A stretch of DNA of 64,000 nucleotides from AP-15 sp963846635 (GCA_963846635.1 CAWJXM010000025.1:79527-143526); one strand, 5' to 3'. Shown: positions 54,517-64,000, counted from the stretch's first letter. The notes: generated by a model from the sequence alone, not told the origin. Translations and numbers: made by a program.

Positions 54517-55569
54517 TCAGCCCCGGCGTTGGCGCTCGATCTGCATGTTGGCGAGAAACGGCACCAACGGGTGGGCACCCATCGCGACAATGGCGCGGGT
54601 ATCGAGCGCGACGAGCGCCGCTCGCTGCGCCGAGGTCAACTTGAAACGATCGGCATAGCCGGCGGCATCGGCGAGGAAGGCTGCGCGGCTCGCCTCGTCA
54701 TGAGCCAAGCCTTGCAAGGCGACGGTCAACTCGACGAGCTCGGGTTTGATCGACGGATAGTGCGGGGCGAGTGGGGTTTTCGGCGGGCTGAACCAGCCGA
54801 GCGAGGCATAATTGTGGTGCCAGCTCGGCTCCAGCGAGACGATGTCTGGTTTGTGCTCGCCAAGCATGCCGGCGGCGCAGGCCCAGCAGCGCAACTCGAC
54901 ATTGCCGGCGCGATCGAGTTCGGCGGCATCGTAGCCGGCGAGCGATTTGAGGTTGCCGCCCGCGATACGGTCGAGCGCCTTCTTGTCCCAGGCGAGGTCG
55001 GGCTCGGCGTAGTGGTCGGTGCCGGGGTAATGCGACATGCCGCCGCTCGCGACCACGGCAGTTTTCAACCCCATTGCCCCGACGATCCGCGCCAACGCCG
55101 CGCCGAAGGCATAACAGCGTTCGGTACTCGGCTGTGGCGGCAGATAGGCGTTGACGTAAATCGGCAGCACCGGGTCGGTGACGCCGAGATGTGTCAATGG
55201 GATCCCGAGCGCATAATCGATTTTGGCGACGCTGGTAAAGGCCGGGTCGAAACCCTGGGCGTACATCTGACGCACGATCTCAAAGCCGATCTCGCCCGGC
55301 ACTCGCCAGTGGAATTGGCGGCCGGCAAAGGCCCCGTTGGCTTCGCTTCCGACATGGACCGTGAATGGCGGGGCCGCCGTATGAAAGAACTGCTCGGCGT
55401 GGTCGTTGGCGAAGATGATCCACAGATCTGGGTTGAGCGCCTTCAGCCGAGCACCTATTTCAGCCGCCATCTCCCTGACCCGCTCGACCGTGCCGCGATC
55501 TTCCGTATCCGGCATCGTAAAGAACTGTGGGGCATGGGGCAGCATCGCCCCGCCGATCACGCTTGACAT
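54517..55569 (-). CDS. Class III extradiol dioxygenase, LigB-LigA fusion
   Basis: 350 residues. The LigB-type catalytic domain comes first: metal His in AMLPHAPQFF near residue 12 and in FANDHAEQFF near 57, and a catalytic-type His in VVASGGMSHYPGT. The last 70 residues (VELTVALQGLAHDEASRAAF, GYADRFKLTSAQRAALVAL, MGAHPLVPFLANMQ) follow the LigA small-subunit pattern, so the two subunits of protocatechuate 4,5-dioxygenase-type enzymes are fused, as in gallate dioxygenases. It would cleave a dihydroxylated aromatic ring. The ATG at 55569 has AGGAG upstream, at long spacing. Confidence 0.82.
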   Translation of the reverse strand: MSSVIGGAMLPHAPQFFTMPDTEDRGTVERVREMAAEIGARLKALNPDLWIIFANDHAEQFFHTAAPPFTVHVGSEANGAFAGRQFHWRVPGEIGFEIVRQMYAQGFDPAFTSVAKIDYALGIPLTHLGVTDPVLPIYVNAYLPPQPSTERCYAFGAALARIVGAMGLKTAVVASGGMSHYPGTDHYAEPDLAWDKKALDRIAGGNLKSLAGYDAAELDRAGNVELRCWACAAGMLGEHKPDIVSLEPSWHHNYASLGWFSPPKTPLAPHYPSIKPELVELTVALQGLAHDEASRAAFLADAAGYADRFKLTSAQRAALVALDTRAIVAMGAHPLVPFLANMQIERQRRG

Positions 55570-55658
55570 CACCACTCTTTCTCCTGATCGATCATCGACC
55601 GATATTATGGCGGCTCGCGTTGACGTCGTGAGCGCCAAGATTCTGCCGAGGAAACGCC

Positions 55659-56992
55659 GTGATGCCGCCAGCCGCCGACGATCCGCAAAACGACCGGGTC
55701 AGCGCGGACCTCCGCGATTCCCCGTCCGCGGGCTCATCTGACGATACGGCCCCGAGCCACGCGGGTGATGCGGCCGAGCCGGCGGCGCCGGGCGAGTCCG
55801 CACCGGGCGCCGCGCCGCGCCGTCGGCGCCGCCGCAGACGCCGCCCGCCGATTGACCCAGCCGCCACCTCTGGACCTACGGGACCCGCCGCTGCCGAGGT
55901 CTCGTCCGACAGCATCGCCGAAAATGCCGATCCACGTCCCAATGAGGCGGCTGCGGAGACCAACTTGGCATCAGCTGCGGCTGCACCGACAAGCGATCGC
56001 CCGCACCGCCGACGTCGCGGCGGCGGCGGCCACCGCCCGCGGTCTTGGGATCGGCGCCCGCGGCATTGGGATCGGCGCTGCCGCCGCTCGATGCCGCGCC
56101 AGAGTCTGGCATTAGCGATGCCGCAACCCCGGAGGGTGGCACCGAAGATACGGCTGGTCTTGCAAGCGAGGGACGGTCCGAGCGGCCGGCACTTCATTTC
56201 CGGCGGCCGGTGCGTGGTCGGCGCCAATTGCCGCGTCCACCCGGTCTGCAACCCGGAGCAGCGGAGAACATGCCGGCGGCGCGCGGCGCGGCCGAGGGCG
56301 AAGGGTTGGTCGCCGCGCCTGGGGGCGAAGCCCCCTCTGGCACGCCGCGTCCCGAGGGCGAGGTGCCGCGGCGCCGGCGGCGAAGGCGGACAGGGCCGCG
56401 TCCTCCGGGTGCCGCGCCGGCAGGCGAAACGCAATCGCTTGAAGCCTCGCAGCAGTTCGGGCGGCCGCCCCGCGGACCTGATCGCCGCCCCGGCGATCAC
56501 CGATCGGGCGCAGCTCAACCGGACCACGCCCGAGATAGCCAAGCGCAACGTCGCGGCTCCGATCGCGGGCCGCGTGACCGCGAAGCCGGCGGTCCCGGTC
56601 GTCGCGAGCGGGACGACCGCGCCGCGCGCGGCCGCGGACCGGGTGGTGGGCGCGAAGGTCAGCGCGGCCGGGGACGCGAGTCAGCACCGCGACGGGTCGA
56701 GCAAAAGCTCTATGCACTCGAATCGATGGTCGATCGCGGCTTTGAAGATGTTCCGGACGAGGCCGAGGAAAGCGGCAGCCGCCGCGTCCACTGGACGATC
56801 GTCAAGCGAACGGTCGCCGATCAGAAGAGCGGAAAGCCGATGTCGATGGCCTATGTGCTGCAGCGCGAGGGCGGTGAGACCGAATTTCCGAACCTCGGCG
56901 CCGCCCGTGCCGCCGCCAACAAGACCATCATTCATCCTGAAAAGTTGACAATGTCGAAAGCCGAACACGCCGCCGCCAAAAATAGCAAGTGA
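55659..56992 (+). pseudogene. Large disordered Arg/Pro/Ala-rich protein, frameshifted, with conserved C-terminus
   Basis: The first part (to about 56020) is acidic and then Arg-rich, with a run of nine Arg before PPIDPAATSG. A shift near 56020 leads to a second frame with LGSAPAALGSALPPLDAAPE, more Arg-rich stretches and a folded-looking end: KLYALESMVDRGFEDVPDEA, RVHWTIVKRTVADQKSGKPM, EFPNLGAARAAANKTIIHPE. The low-complexity region resembles RNA-binding disordered proteins, and only the tail looks ordered. The family was not recognised. Either frame may be affected by sequence error. Confidence 0.5.
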
Positions 56993-57180
56993 GCCGATTC
57001 CGCGCCGGGTACTCCTCTGCTCGGCGCGTTGCCCGGCCTTAATGCGGGCTTGCAACCGACTGACGCATGCCGCGGGTGTCCCTTGATCTGTCATATGACC
57101 CCGGACGAGCTCGGGGTTTTCTCTCCGCGCCAGACATGACACAAATAGCTTTGTTCGTTTCCGGTCGAGGAAGATGACTT

Positions 57181-58362
57181 ATGACCCCGCCATTGCCGCT
57201 CAATGGTTTTTTCGTAATCGACCTGACGGCGCATCGCGCTGGTCCAACCGCCGTGCGCCAGCTTGCCGATTGGGGAGCCGAGGTCATCAAAATCGAGCCG
57301 CCCGGCGAGCAGGTCGATGCCACCGGCAGCCGCCGCGATGGCCCCGATTTTCAGAACCTGCATCGCAATAAAAGGTCGATGACCCTGAACCTCAAGAGCA
57401 AGGAGGGTCTCGACATCTTCTTTCAGCTGGCGCGGCGCGCCGATGTCATCGTCGAGAACTATAAATCGGATGTTAAGCACCGGCTCGGCATCGATTACGA
57501 GGCGGTCAAAAAGATCAATCCGCGCGTCGTCTATGGCAGCATCTCCGGGTTTGGCCAAGACGGGCCTTATGCCGGTCGGGCCGGCGTCGACCAGATCGCG
57601 CAAGGGATGGGCGGGTTGATGTCGATCACCGGACATCCGGGACAAGGACCGGTGCGGGTCGGCATCGCGATCAACGACACCTCGGCCGGACTCTTATTGT
57701 CCTATGGCATCGTCTTGGCGCTGCTCGCGCGGGAGCGCACCGGCGAAGGACAATGGGTCCATACTTCGCTGCTCGAAGCGCAGATCTATATGCTCGATTT
57801 CCAGGCGGCGCGTTATCTGATGAAGGGCGAAATCGCGGGCCAGGAGGGCAATTTTCACCCGACCTCCTCCGGCACGGGCATGTTCGAGACCGCCGATGGC
57901 TACATCAACATCGCGGCTTCCGGCGATAATCTATGGCGGCGCTTCTGCGAGGCCGCGGGCGCGCGCGATCTGCTGGAAAATCCCGATTTCGCGACGGTCG
58001 TTTCTCGCGCGAAAAACCGCCAAGCGCTGATCGCGCATCTGAATGAGATCATGCGCCGCCACCCGAACGCCTACTGGGTCGAGTTGTTGAACAAGGTCGG
58101 CGTGCCGTGCGGGCCGATCAACACGATCGACCAGACGTTTGCCGACCCGCAGGTGCAGCATCTCGGTATCGCCAAGCCGATCGATCACCCAAAGCTTGGT
58201 CTGCAAAAGGTCGTCGGCCAGCCGATCCATCTGAGCGCGTTTCCGCAACCCGACACGCTATGCCCGACCCCCGACCAGGGTCAGCATACTGACGCAGTTC
58301 TCGGTGAACTCGGCTTTGACGCCGCCGCGATCGCCGGCCTGCGTTCTCGCGGCGTCGTGTAA
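57181..58362 (+). CDS. CaiB/BaiF-family (class III) CoA-transferase
   Basis: A 393-residue CoA-transferase. Family marks are VIDLTAHRAGPTAVRQLADW, GAEVIKIEPP, RNKRSMTLNLKS, DVIVENYKSDV, and VVYGSISGFGQDGPY. The DQIAQGMGGLMSITG and WVHTSLLEAQIYML segments also fit. It would move CoA from an acyl-CoA to a carboxylic acid, for instance to start degradation of an acid. Its ATG has GAGGAAG upstream. A cupin gene follows 126 nt later. Confidence 0.88.
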   Translation: MTPPLPLNGFFVIDLTAHRAGPTAVRQLADWGAEVIKIEPPGEQVDATGSRRDGPDFQNLHRNKRSMTLNLKSKEGLDIFFQLARRADVIVENYKSDVKHRLGIDYEAVKKINPRVVYGSISGFGQDGPYAGRAGVDQIAQGMGGLMSITGHPGQGPVRVGIAINDTSAGLLLSYGIVLALLARERTGEGQWVHTSLLEAQIYMLDFQAARYLMKGEIAGQEGNFHPTSSGTGMFETADGYINIAASGDNLWRRFCEAAGARDLLENPDFATVVSRAKNRQALIAHLNEIMRRHPNAYWVELLNKVGVPCGPINTIDQTFADPQVQHLGIAKPIDHPKLGLQKVVGQPIHLSAFPQPDTLCPTPDQGQHTDAVLGELGFDAAAIAGLRSRGVV

Positions 58363-58488
58363 CGCCTTGCTCCGCGATCAGCGCGGCCGCCGGCCTGCCG
58401 CAAATGCGCGAAGTCGCGGTTATCACGCGCACTGAGCGGCGTGTTCGCTGGGGTTCCACTGATTTTGGCCGAATGACGAGAGTAGCCG

Positions 58489-58887
58489 ATGTACAGCTTT
58501 AATTTGAAAGCCGAGCAGGCGTTCGATCCGAAAAAGCATATCGAAAAGGTTCTCGGCCGGACCGGCGAGGGCGATGTCACTGTCGCTTGCTGGGAACCGG
58601 GACAGACGAGCCCCTATCACTGCCATCCCGATGCGACCGAAATCTATTTCTGCTTCGAGGGTGGCGGCAGGATGCGCACGCCGACCGAGACGATCGACAT
58701 CGTGCCGGGATCGTTTGTCGTGCATCCGCGCGGCGAACTGCACGAATACGTGAATGGCCCGCACCGCACCTTGCTGTTTCGGGTGCGCTATGGCGACGGC
58801 ATGTCAGGCCGCACCAAGGAATGGCCGAGCAACCCCAATTGGCAGCCGCGCCCCGAGGATCTTGAATACTTCACGCACAATTCGTGA
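58489..58887 (+). CDS. Small cupin-domain protein
   Basis: A 132-residue single cupin barrel. Motif 1 is YHCHPDATEIYFCFEGGG near residue 43 (His, His, Glu) and motif 2 is GSFVVHPRGELHEYVNG near 74 with a further His. The metal set looks complete. Such cupins are found in many catabolic clusters, and the activity cannot be named. It is convergent with the asparagine synthase gene. Confidence 0.82.
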   Translation: MYSFNLKAEQAFDPKKHIEKVLGRTGEGDVTVACWEPGQTSPYHCHPDATEIYFCFEGGGRMRTPTETIDIVPGSFVVHPRGELHEYVNGPHRTLLFRVRYGDGMSGRTKEWPSNPNWQPRPEDLEYFTHNS

Positions 58888-58932
58888 GGTTACAAGACAA
58901 AGACGGCACCGGGTAAGCAGCGATCTTGCGCT

Positions 58933-60705
58933 TCAGTCGGCGAGAGCGGCGAATGTATCGGGCGGTAGTATCCGGCGCTCGATATGGCGACGATGCCAGA
59001 GCGCATAGAACAGCAAAGTCCAGGACGCGCGCCCGGCGCGTCGTTGACCCGCGGCAGCAAACATGTTTTCGACCGCGTCCGGGCGGCAGATCTCGCGCAC
59101 CGCGGGTGAATGTGCGACGAGCGGACCAATCGCTTCAGCGCGCCGCGCGATCCAGCGCGCGACTGGCACGGTAAATCCGCGTTTGCGAGCGAGCGGCTGG
59201 GCTTGCGGCAGGTGCTCGGCGAGCCAGCAACGCAACAGCCATTTGCCGAGACCACGGCGAATTTTCAGCTCGTCCGGCAAACGGAATGCGAGGGCTGCCA
59301 ATTCGCTGTCGAGATAGGGCGTCCGGCCCTCTGTGCCATGCGCCATCAAACAGCGATCGAGCTTGGTCAAAAGATCGTTCGGCAGCCAATCGGCGCAATC
59401 CACCGCCTGCGCCGCCTGCAGCCGGGTGAGTGCGTGGCTGCCGGCCAACGCCTCAGCTGCGGCGATGCCGTCGCGCCAGCCGGCGATTTCGCCCCGCAAT
59501 AAGCCGAGATCATCGAGCATGCCGCGGGCGCGCGGGCGCCGGCCGCCTGCCCACCACGGCCGCAGAATGCTGCGGTATCGTCCATAACCGGCGAACAGCT
59601 CGTCGCCGCCCTCGCCCGACAAGATCACCTTGATACCGGCGGCGCGCGCGGTGCGAGCCAAAACCCAGGTCGGCACGATGGCATAGTCGGCCGTTGGATC
59701 GTCGACGCCGGACACGATCTCGGGCAGCAGCCGCCAAAAATCGGTCTCGCCGAACTCGACCTCTACATGCTCGGCGCCGACCGCCTCGGCCGCCGCGCGT
59801 GCCGCCGGCCGTTCGTCGGCCTCGCCATCGGCAAAGCCGATCGTAAAAGCCTTGACTGGGCGCTCGGCGAGCCGCGCCATCATCGCCAGCACCGCGGTCG
59901 AATCGATGCCGCCCGATAAGAACATGCCGAACGGCACATCCGAGCGTTGATGGAGGCGCACGCTGTCGACGAGTGCGGCATCGAGGCGCGAAAGGGCCTC
60001 GCCCTCGTCAAAGTCGATCGGACCATATTCGGGCAATGCCGCGTGCCGCTGCCGATCGACGATCCGCCCTTGGCGCACAACCACGGTTTCGCCCGGTAGC
60101 ACGCGGTTGATCCCGGCAAAGATGGTCTCGCGCCCGGTGGTGAATTGCATCTGCACGAGTTCGTCGCGAGCGCTGCGCAGGAGCTGGGGAGCGACGATGC
60201 CGGCCTCGATCAGCGCGTTCGGCTCCGACGCAAAAGCAAACCCCGTGGCCGTATCGGCATAGTAAAGCGGTTTGATGCCGAACGGGTCGCGCGTCAAGAC
60301 GAGCCGGCGAGCGGCGGGATCGTGCAGCGCAATCGCGTACATGCCGCGCAGATGCTGGGTGAAATCGAGCCCATAGCGGCGATAGAGGTGGAGCGGCGCC
60401 TCGCAATCCGATTGGGTCGAAAACGCGATCGGGCGGGTGCTGCTGCTCAGTTTTTCGCGAAGCTCGCGGTAATTGTAGATCTCGGCATTGGCGATCAGTG
60501 CAGCCCCGGCGGGCTCGTAAAGCGGTTGCGCGCCGGTTTCGAGATCGATGATCGCCAGCCGGGTTTGGACCATCGCGAGATCGGCCGAGCGGTAGTGGCC
60601 GACACCATCCGGCCCGCGATGGCGCAACGCTGCTTCCATCGCACGCAGCGGCGCTGACGAGGGTGGCGCGCCGTCGCGCGTCATCAGCCCGGCGATGCCG
60701 CACAT
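58933..60705 (-). CDS. asnB: Asparagine synthase (glutamine-hydrolysing), polysaccharide-cluster type
   Basis: 590 residues with an N-terminal glutamine amidotransferase domain (nucleophile Cys2 in MCGIAGLM; RHRGPDG; AEIYNYREL) and a C-terminal synthetase domain with the PP-loop FLSGGIDSTA (264-269 for SGGIDS) and GEGGDELFAGYGRY. The whole ends normally with WTLLFYALWHRRH. In polysaccharide clusters such enzymes amidate sugars or other acids, rather than serving asparagine supply; the neighbours here suggest that. Its start overlaps the stop of the glycosyltransferase gene. Confidence 0.88.
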   Translation of the reverse strand: MCGIAGLMTRDGAPPSSAPLRAMEAALRHRGPDGVGHYRSADLAMVQTRLAIIDLETGAQPLYEPAGAALIANAEIYNYRELREKLSSSTRPIAFSTQSDCEAPLHLYRRYGLDFTQHLRGMYAIALHDPAARRLVLTRDPFGIKPLYYADTATGFAFASEPNALIEAGIVAPQLLRSARDELVQMQFTTGRETIFAGINRVLPGETVVVRQGRIVDRQRHAALPEYGPIDFDEGEALSRLDAALVDSVRLHQRSDVPFGMFLSGGIDSTAVLAMMARLAERPVKAFTIGFADGEADERPAARAAAEAVGAEHVEVEFGETDFWRLLPEIVSGVDDPTADYAIVPTWVLARTARAAGIKVILSGEGGDELFAGYGRYRSILRPWWAGGRRPRARGMLDDLGLLRGEIAGWRDGIAAAEALAGSHALTRLQAAQAVDCADWLPNDLLTKLDRCLMAHGTEGRTPYLDSELAALAFRLPDELKIRRGLGKWLLRCWLAEHLPQAQPLARKRGFTVPVARWIARRAEAIGPLVAHSPAVREICRPDAVENMFAAAGQRRAGRASWTLLFYALWHRRHIERRILPPDTFAALAD

Positions 60706-61841
60706 CAGATCCGGGCCCCGTTTTCGCCGAACGCATCTGAGGCGTGCTCGCTCTCCCGGGGCATTGCCGGCCGATCGATGATCGCAACGGCTTCGGCTAG
60801 AACCCGATCGACTTCGAGGGCCTCGAGGTCAGGGGTAGTCAACACCTGAACCACTGAGCCACGCGGCGCACACCACGCCGGATCGGAGGCGGCCGAGAAT
60901 AGGACGACGATCGGGCAGCCGGCTGCTGCCGCGAGGTGGGTGACGCCGGTATCGTTGCCAATGGTAAGCGCGGCTCTTTCAGCGAGACCGGCCACCGACA
61001 CAAGATCGGTACGTCCAACGAGATCAATGGCCTGTGGACAGATTTCGCGAATGGCGGCCGCGAGCGCCTGCTCACCGTCTGACCCGATGACGACCGGGGT
61101 GTAGCCGCGATCGAGCAAAGCCTTGGCCAAAAGCCCATATCGGCTTGCGGGCCATCGTTTCGCCGGGTGGCGCGGCGAGGCTCCAGGCAGCAATAGCACA
61201 AATTGCCGCCCGGCAAGGCTTTGTGGCAATTCGACGGCGATAGAGGGTAGTGCGGGAAGGGGGGTCGGATGGATTCCGGCCATCAGCAGCTGCTCGGCCT
61301 GCTTGTCGATCGTATGCTGGCGGTCGCGGGCAAGATTGGCGTGGGGGTGCGAGCACCCCGCAGCAATCCCTGACCACTCCGGCAGTGGACCGGGACGAAA
61401 CAGGCGCGCATAGCCGTCCGACCGCTGTGAGGTCTGAAGATCGTAAACGCGGTCGAAACAGCCCGTCAGCAGACGGCGGCGCAGCGCCAACCACCCTTTA
61501 ATGTCGAAGGGTGCCGGCCGGCGGTCGATCATCACGTCATCGAAAAAGCCGAGCTGACTGGCAAAAGCGGCAAAGGGCGCGGTCGTCAGCAAGGTGATGT
61601 GATCGGCTTTGTGGTGACGGCGAATGGTCGCCGCGGGCCCGAGCGCCTGGACGAAATCGCCGAGCGCGCTGAGCCGCAGGATCAGAATACGACGGGGTGA
61701 GGGCCGCCGCCGTGAGGGTTCAACCCGCGGCCGCCGCTGTGCCAAAGCGTCGAGATCGATTTCGTTCGCAAGCCGCTCGAAGGCGACGAAAAAGCCGGCC
61801 TGAAGATCGATGTCGGAAGACCCGACGCTGGCCATCAGCAT
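60705..61841 (-). CDS. Glycosyltransferase family 9 (heptosyltransferase-like)
   Basis: The GT9 fold begins at RRILILRLSALGDFVQALG, followed by the ADP-sugar site LLLPGASPRHPAKRWPASRY and the IGNDTGVTHLAAAAGCP segment. Enzymes of this group add heptose or another sugar to LPS core. The true start is uncertain: the Met at 61841 is the nearest plausible one, but the frame stays open to 62327, directly after the previous gene's stop. Its stop overlaps the asnB start, so the genes are coupled. Confidence 0.75.
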   Translation of the reverse strand: MLMASVGSSDIDLQAGFFVAFERLANEIDLDALAQRRPRVEPSRRRPSPRRILILRLSALGDFVQALGPAATIRRHHKADHITLLTTAPFAAFASQLGFFDDVMIDRRPAPFDIKGWLALRRRLLTGCFDRVYDLQTSQRSDGYARLFRPGPLPEWSGIAAGCSHPHANLARDRQHTIDKQAEQLLMAGIHPTPLPALPSIAVELPQSLAGRQFVLLLPGASPRHPAKRWPASRYGLLAKALLDRGYTPVVIGSDGEQALAAAIREICPQAIDLVGRTDLVSVAGLAERAALTIGNDTGVTHLAAAAGCPIVVLFSAASDPAWCAPRGSVVQVLTTPDLEALEVDRVLAEAVAIIDRPAMPRESEHASDAFGENGARI

Positions 61842-62327
61842 TTCGACGGTTTGCCGTGCTGATATGACTACGGGCTCGCCGACATTGCCGAGACAGCTAC
61901 CGCCGTAGGCAAATCCTTCATTCGGCACCAGGAGATGATCTCTGCTCCGTGCGTTGATCACTGGCCGCGAACACAAATGCGCAACCGCCGCTTGACGGAT
62001 TATTGGGGTATCCCTAAACGCGCTAATCAGACGATAGAGGTCGCAGGCGATCGTGTAGCGCCGGTCGCGCCGTCGGGCGGCTTCATTCCACGCAAAGAAG
62101 TGATGGAGCGGTGTGTCGCTCGGGAAATCGCTCGATCGCAGCGGCCGAGCACGAACCCAGGACCGGCCCCTTGTCCCTGCCTCCATTCGCCATCCGAAGC
62201 GGGCAAGGGAGGGGAGGGGAGGCAGGTTTTTGATTGCACTCGGCTGCGCCAACGCCGGGACCGTGCAGCCTGACCTGTCGTCTGCGCCGCGGTGGATATC
62301 GGCAGCCGTTGATCGGTCGTCAGCCAT
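61842..62327 (-). other. Open stretch in frame with the GT9 gene, unassigned
   Basis: The GT9 frame is open here and a Met codon follows the previous stop by one base, so the reading could begin at 62327. The residues (e.g. LVPNEGFAYGGSCLGN) match no family known to me. It may be an N-terminal extension, a separate small gene in another frame, or non-coding sequence. Confidence 0.35.
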
Positions 62328-63376
62328 TCAGTTCGCCGCGCATGCCGGCGCCAACCGGTCGAAAAAGCCGCGATAGCCGCCAACGACCGCGGCTTCAGTG
62401 TATGCAAACTCGTATGCGCGCCGCCCGCCCCCCGCCAGTTGCAGTCGCAATTCGGGGCTGCGGCACAGCCGCTCGATTGCCACGGCGAGTGCTGCCGGGC
62501 CACCGCCCGGCTGCCCGGGCAACGGCACCAGCAACCCGTTGACCTCGTCCTCAATCAATGCCGCCGGTCCATCGCTGGCGGTGGCAATGACCGGCAGTCC
62601 AGCCGACCAAGCCTCGATCACGACATTGCCGAGCGGTTCATGCAATGAGGGGCAGACAAACAAATCCGCTTCGGCGAAGAGGGCCGGGGTATCGTCGGAC
62701 CAGCCGAGGAACCGGACCCGGTCGGCAATCCCGAGGTCGTGCATTTGCTGTTCGAGTTCGCCGCGCAACGGACCGTCGCCGGCGATCGTCAATCGAACCT
62801 CAGGCGTCAACGCCACCGCTTCGAGCAGCAAGGCAAAGCCCTTGTTGGATGCAGGCGGCCGACCGCAAGGACGCGTCGCGCCGCGCCGGACGAACGCCGG
62901 AATTGCTTCACCGCGCCGATATCCGGAACGAAGTTCGGCAGGTAATCGATGCGATCGGCTGGCCAACCCTTGGCCACGGTGTAATCGACGATGGCGCGGG
63001 TATTGGCGATCAAATGATCGCACCGGCGATAATATTTCAAATCGTAATACCCTCCGAGCCGGGCAACATGCACGAAGTCTCCCTTTGGGCAAAGTCTTCA
63101 TCACCAGGTTCATCCAGGTCAGCACGATATCCGGGCGCCACGCCGTGATCGCGCGCTGAACGGGCCATCGGGTCGCGACATCGAGTGGGCCACCGAAGTC
63201 CAACGCGTCGACCTCGACCCCAGCGGCGCGCAGTCGTTGGGCACGGTCGGCGTCGCGCCAATCAGCACCCGTTGCGTTTCACCCGCTCGCTGCAAGGCGG
63301 CGGCGAGCCGAACAAAGAAAGTCTCCGCCCCGCCGTGTCGCGCGCCGGCAATCGCCTGCAACAGGCGCCGGCTCAT
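62328..63376 (-). pseudogene. Glycosyltransferase family 4, at least three frameshifts
   Basis: The N-terminus MSRRLLQAIAGARHGGAETF (the GGAE-type start of GT4) is in one frame to about 63255. VEVDALDFGGPLDVATRWPV is in a second to about 63085. HVARLGGYYDLKYYRRCDHL, with NTRAIVDYTV, is in a frame that ends about 62860. The second frame then resumes with ASNKGFALLLEAVALTPEV to the end, where EPLGNVVIE is the E-x7-E nucleotide-sugar motif. Corrected length is about 350 residues, as usual. It would add a sugar to LPS or exopolysaccharide. Its ATG overlaps the upstream gene's stop. Confidence 0.75.
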
Positions 63377-64000
63377 CGCATCACTGCTTCAAACCGAGCG
63401 GCGACCATGTCCCAGCTTAGGCCACGCTGATCGTCGAGACACCCCGATGCCAGCGCCGCCATAAATCGTCGTCGCGCAATACGGCGATTGCTGTCGCGAC
63501 GAAATCTTCGTCGCTCGTCGCCACATGCCCGCTGATGCCGTCGATGATGCGCTCGGCAACAGCGCCGAGTGGTGTCACGATCGCGGGCACGCCCATTGCC
63601 TGCGCCTCGGCGAGCACCAGACAGAAGGTCTCACCGGGGTCGCCGCGATACAACGCGACCCGCGCACCTGCGAGAACTCCCGCCAGCGCTTGTCGCCCGA
63701 CTGGAGCGAACCGGCGTACACCACAGCTCGCGAGGGCATCCAGCCGCGCGGGCGCCGGCTTCCATGTCGCTCGCACGCCGTTCTCCAAGCGCTCCATAGA
63801 CCGCTGGCCCGGCGTAGATGTGCAACTCGGCCTCGGGGATCGCCGGCTTGATTCGCCGGGTCCACAGATCGAGCAGCCAGTCGAGCCCGCGTAGCGGGTT
63901 CGACGTAAAAATCGCGTGTGGCGGCGGCGGCTCGCGCCGCCGGGCCGTGCGAAACTGGTCGAGAACGCCGTAGGGGATCATCTCGCAGCCGCCATGCACC
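63373..64000 (-). pseudogene. Glycosyltransferase family 4, partial at the window edge, frameshifted
   Basis: The gene enters from the right edge. One frame carries MIPYGVLDQF, IFTSNPLRGLDWLLDLW and ELHIYAGPAVYGAL to about 63785. A second frame carries ERLENGVRATWKPAPARLDA and the E-x7-E motif in ETFCLVLAE, AMGVPAIVTPLGAVAERII. Near 63425 another shift leads to the true end RGLSWDMVAARFEAVMR, whose stop overlaps the next gene's ATG. The N-terminus is outside the window. Function as for the neighbouring GT4. Confidence 0.7.

Overview
The window reads as GC-rich chromosomal DNA of an alphaproteobacterium, probably a soil or environmental member of the Rhodospirillales/Hyphomicrobiales type; this is inferred from gene families and gene order, not from any rRNA. 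The clearest marker is the block rpoZ - rsh (relA/spoT) - acpS - lepB - rnc at 36.7-41.7 kb, an alphaproteobacterial arrangement. An EcfG-type stress promoter and REP-like palindromes fit the same group. No rRNA, tRNA, CRISPR array, prophage or intact insertion sequence was found.

Layout. 0-6 kb holds housekeeping genes: msrB (cut by the left edge), parE, a cold-shock protein, infA, an RhlE-type helicase, an Lrp/AsnC sensor domain and a Rieske ferredoxin. 6-12 kb is catabolic: a MetE-like protein, an HpaI-type aldolase, a tandem VOC protein, an LLM oxidoreductase and a broken flavin monooxygenase. 12-21 kb has a CDP-diacylglycerol diphosphatase, comEC, a general-stress protein, an SDR, a TAT-exported phosphoesterase with a cupredoxin, an NHL protein, an HbpS/GlcG protein and a cytochrome c. 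21-23.3 kb holds an ABC-type membrane domain with no ATPase, two FNR-type boxes and a FitAB/VapBC toxin-antitoxin pair. 23.4-31.7 kb carries an oxygenase operon (two LLM enzymes, a 2-oxoglutarate dioxygenase, an extradiol VOC enzyme), small membrane proteins and a leftward dehydrogenase/AroQ-like group. 31.7-36.6 kb has a lytic transglycosylase, an ABC exporter, dsbB and coq7.

After the rpoZ-rnc block come a PHB depolymerase and a leftward copper operon (DUF2946 protein, outer-membrane protein, CopC, and a CopD-cytochrome c-thioredoxin-like fusion) divergent from a Fur/Zur regulator (41.7-47.7 kb). 48.4-51.5 kb is a gene-poor, repeat-rich island with a Trypco1-like ORF, a BrnT-like remnant, tandem repeats and nested palindromes. 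51.5-58.9 kb returns to metabolism: an LLM enzyme, an aminotransferase, a response regulator, a LigB-LigA fusion dioxygenase, a CoA-transferase and a cupin. 58.9-64 kb is a leftward polysaccharide cluster: asparagine synthase and three glycosyltransferases.

A window-wide oddity is the number of single-base frameshifts in otherwise well-conserved genes: about a dozen genes, several with two or more. Conserved protein sequence resumes exactly in a neighbouring frame, so either the assembly carries unpolished indels or these genes are very recent pseudogenes. The core genes parE, infA, rsh, acpS, lepB and rnc are intact.
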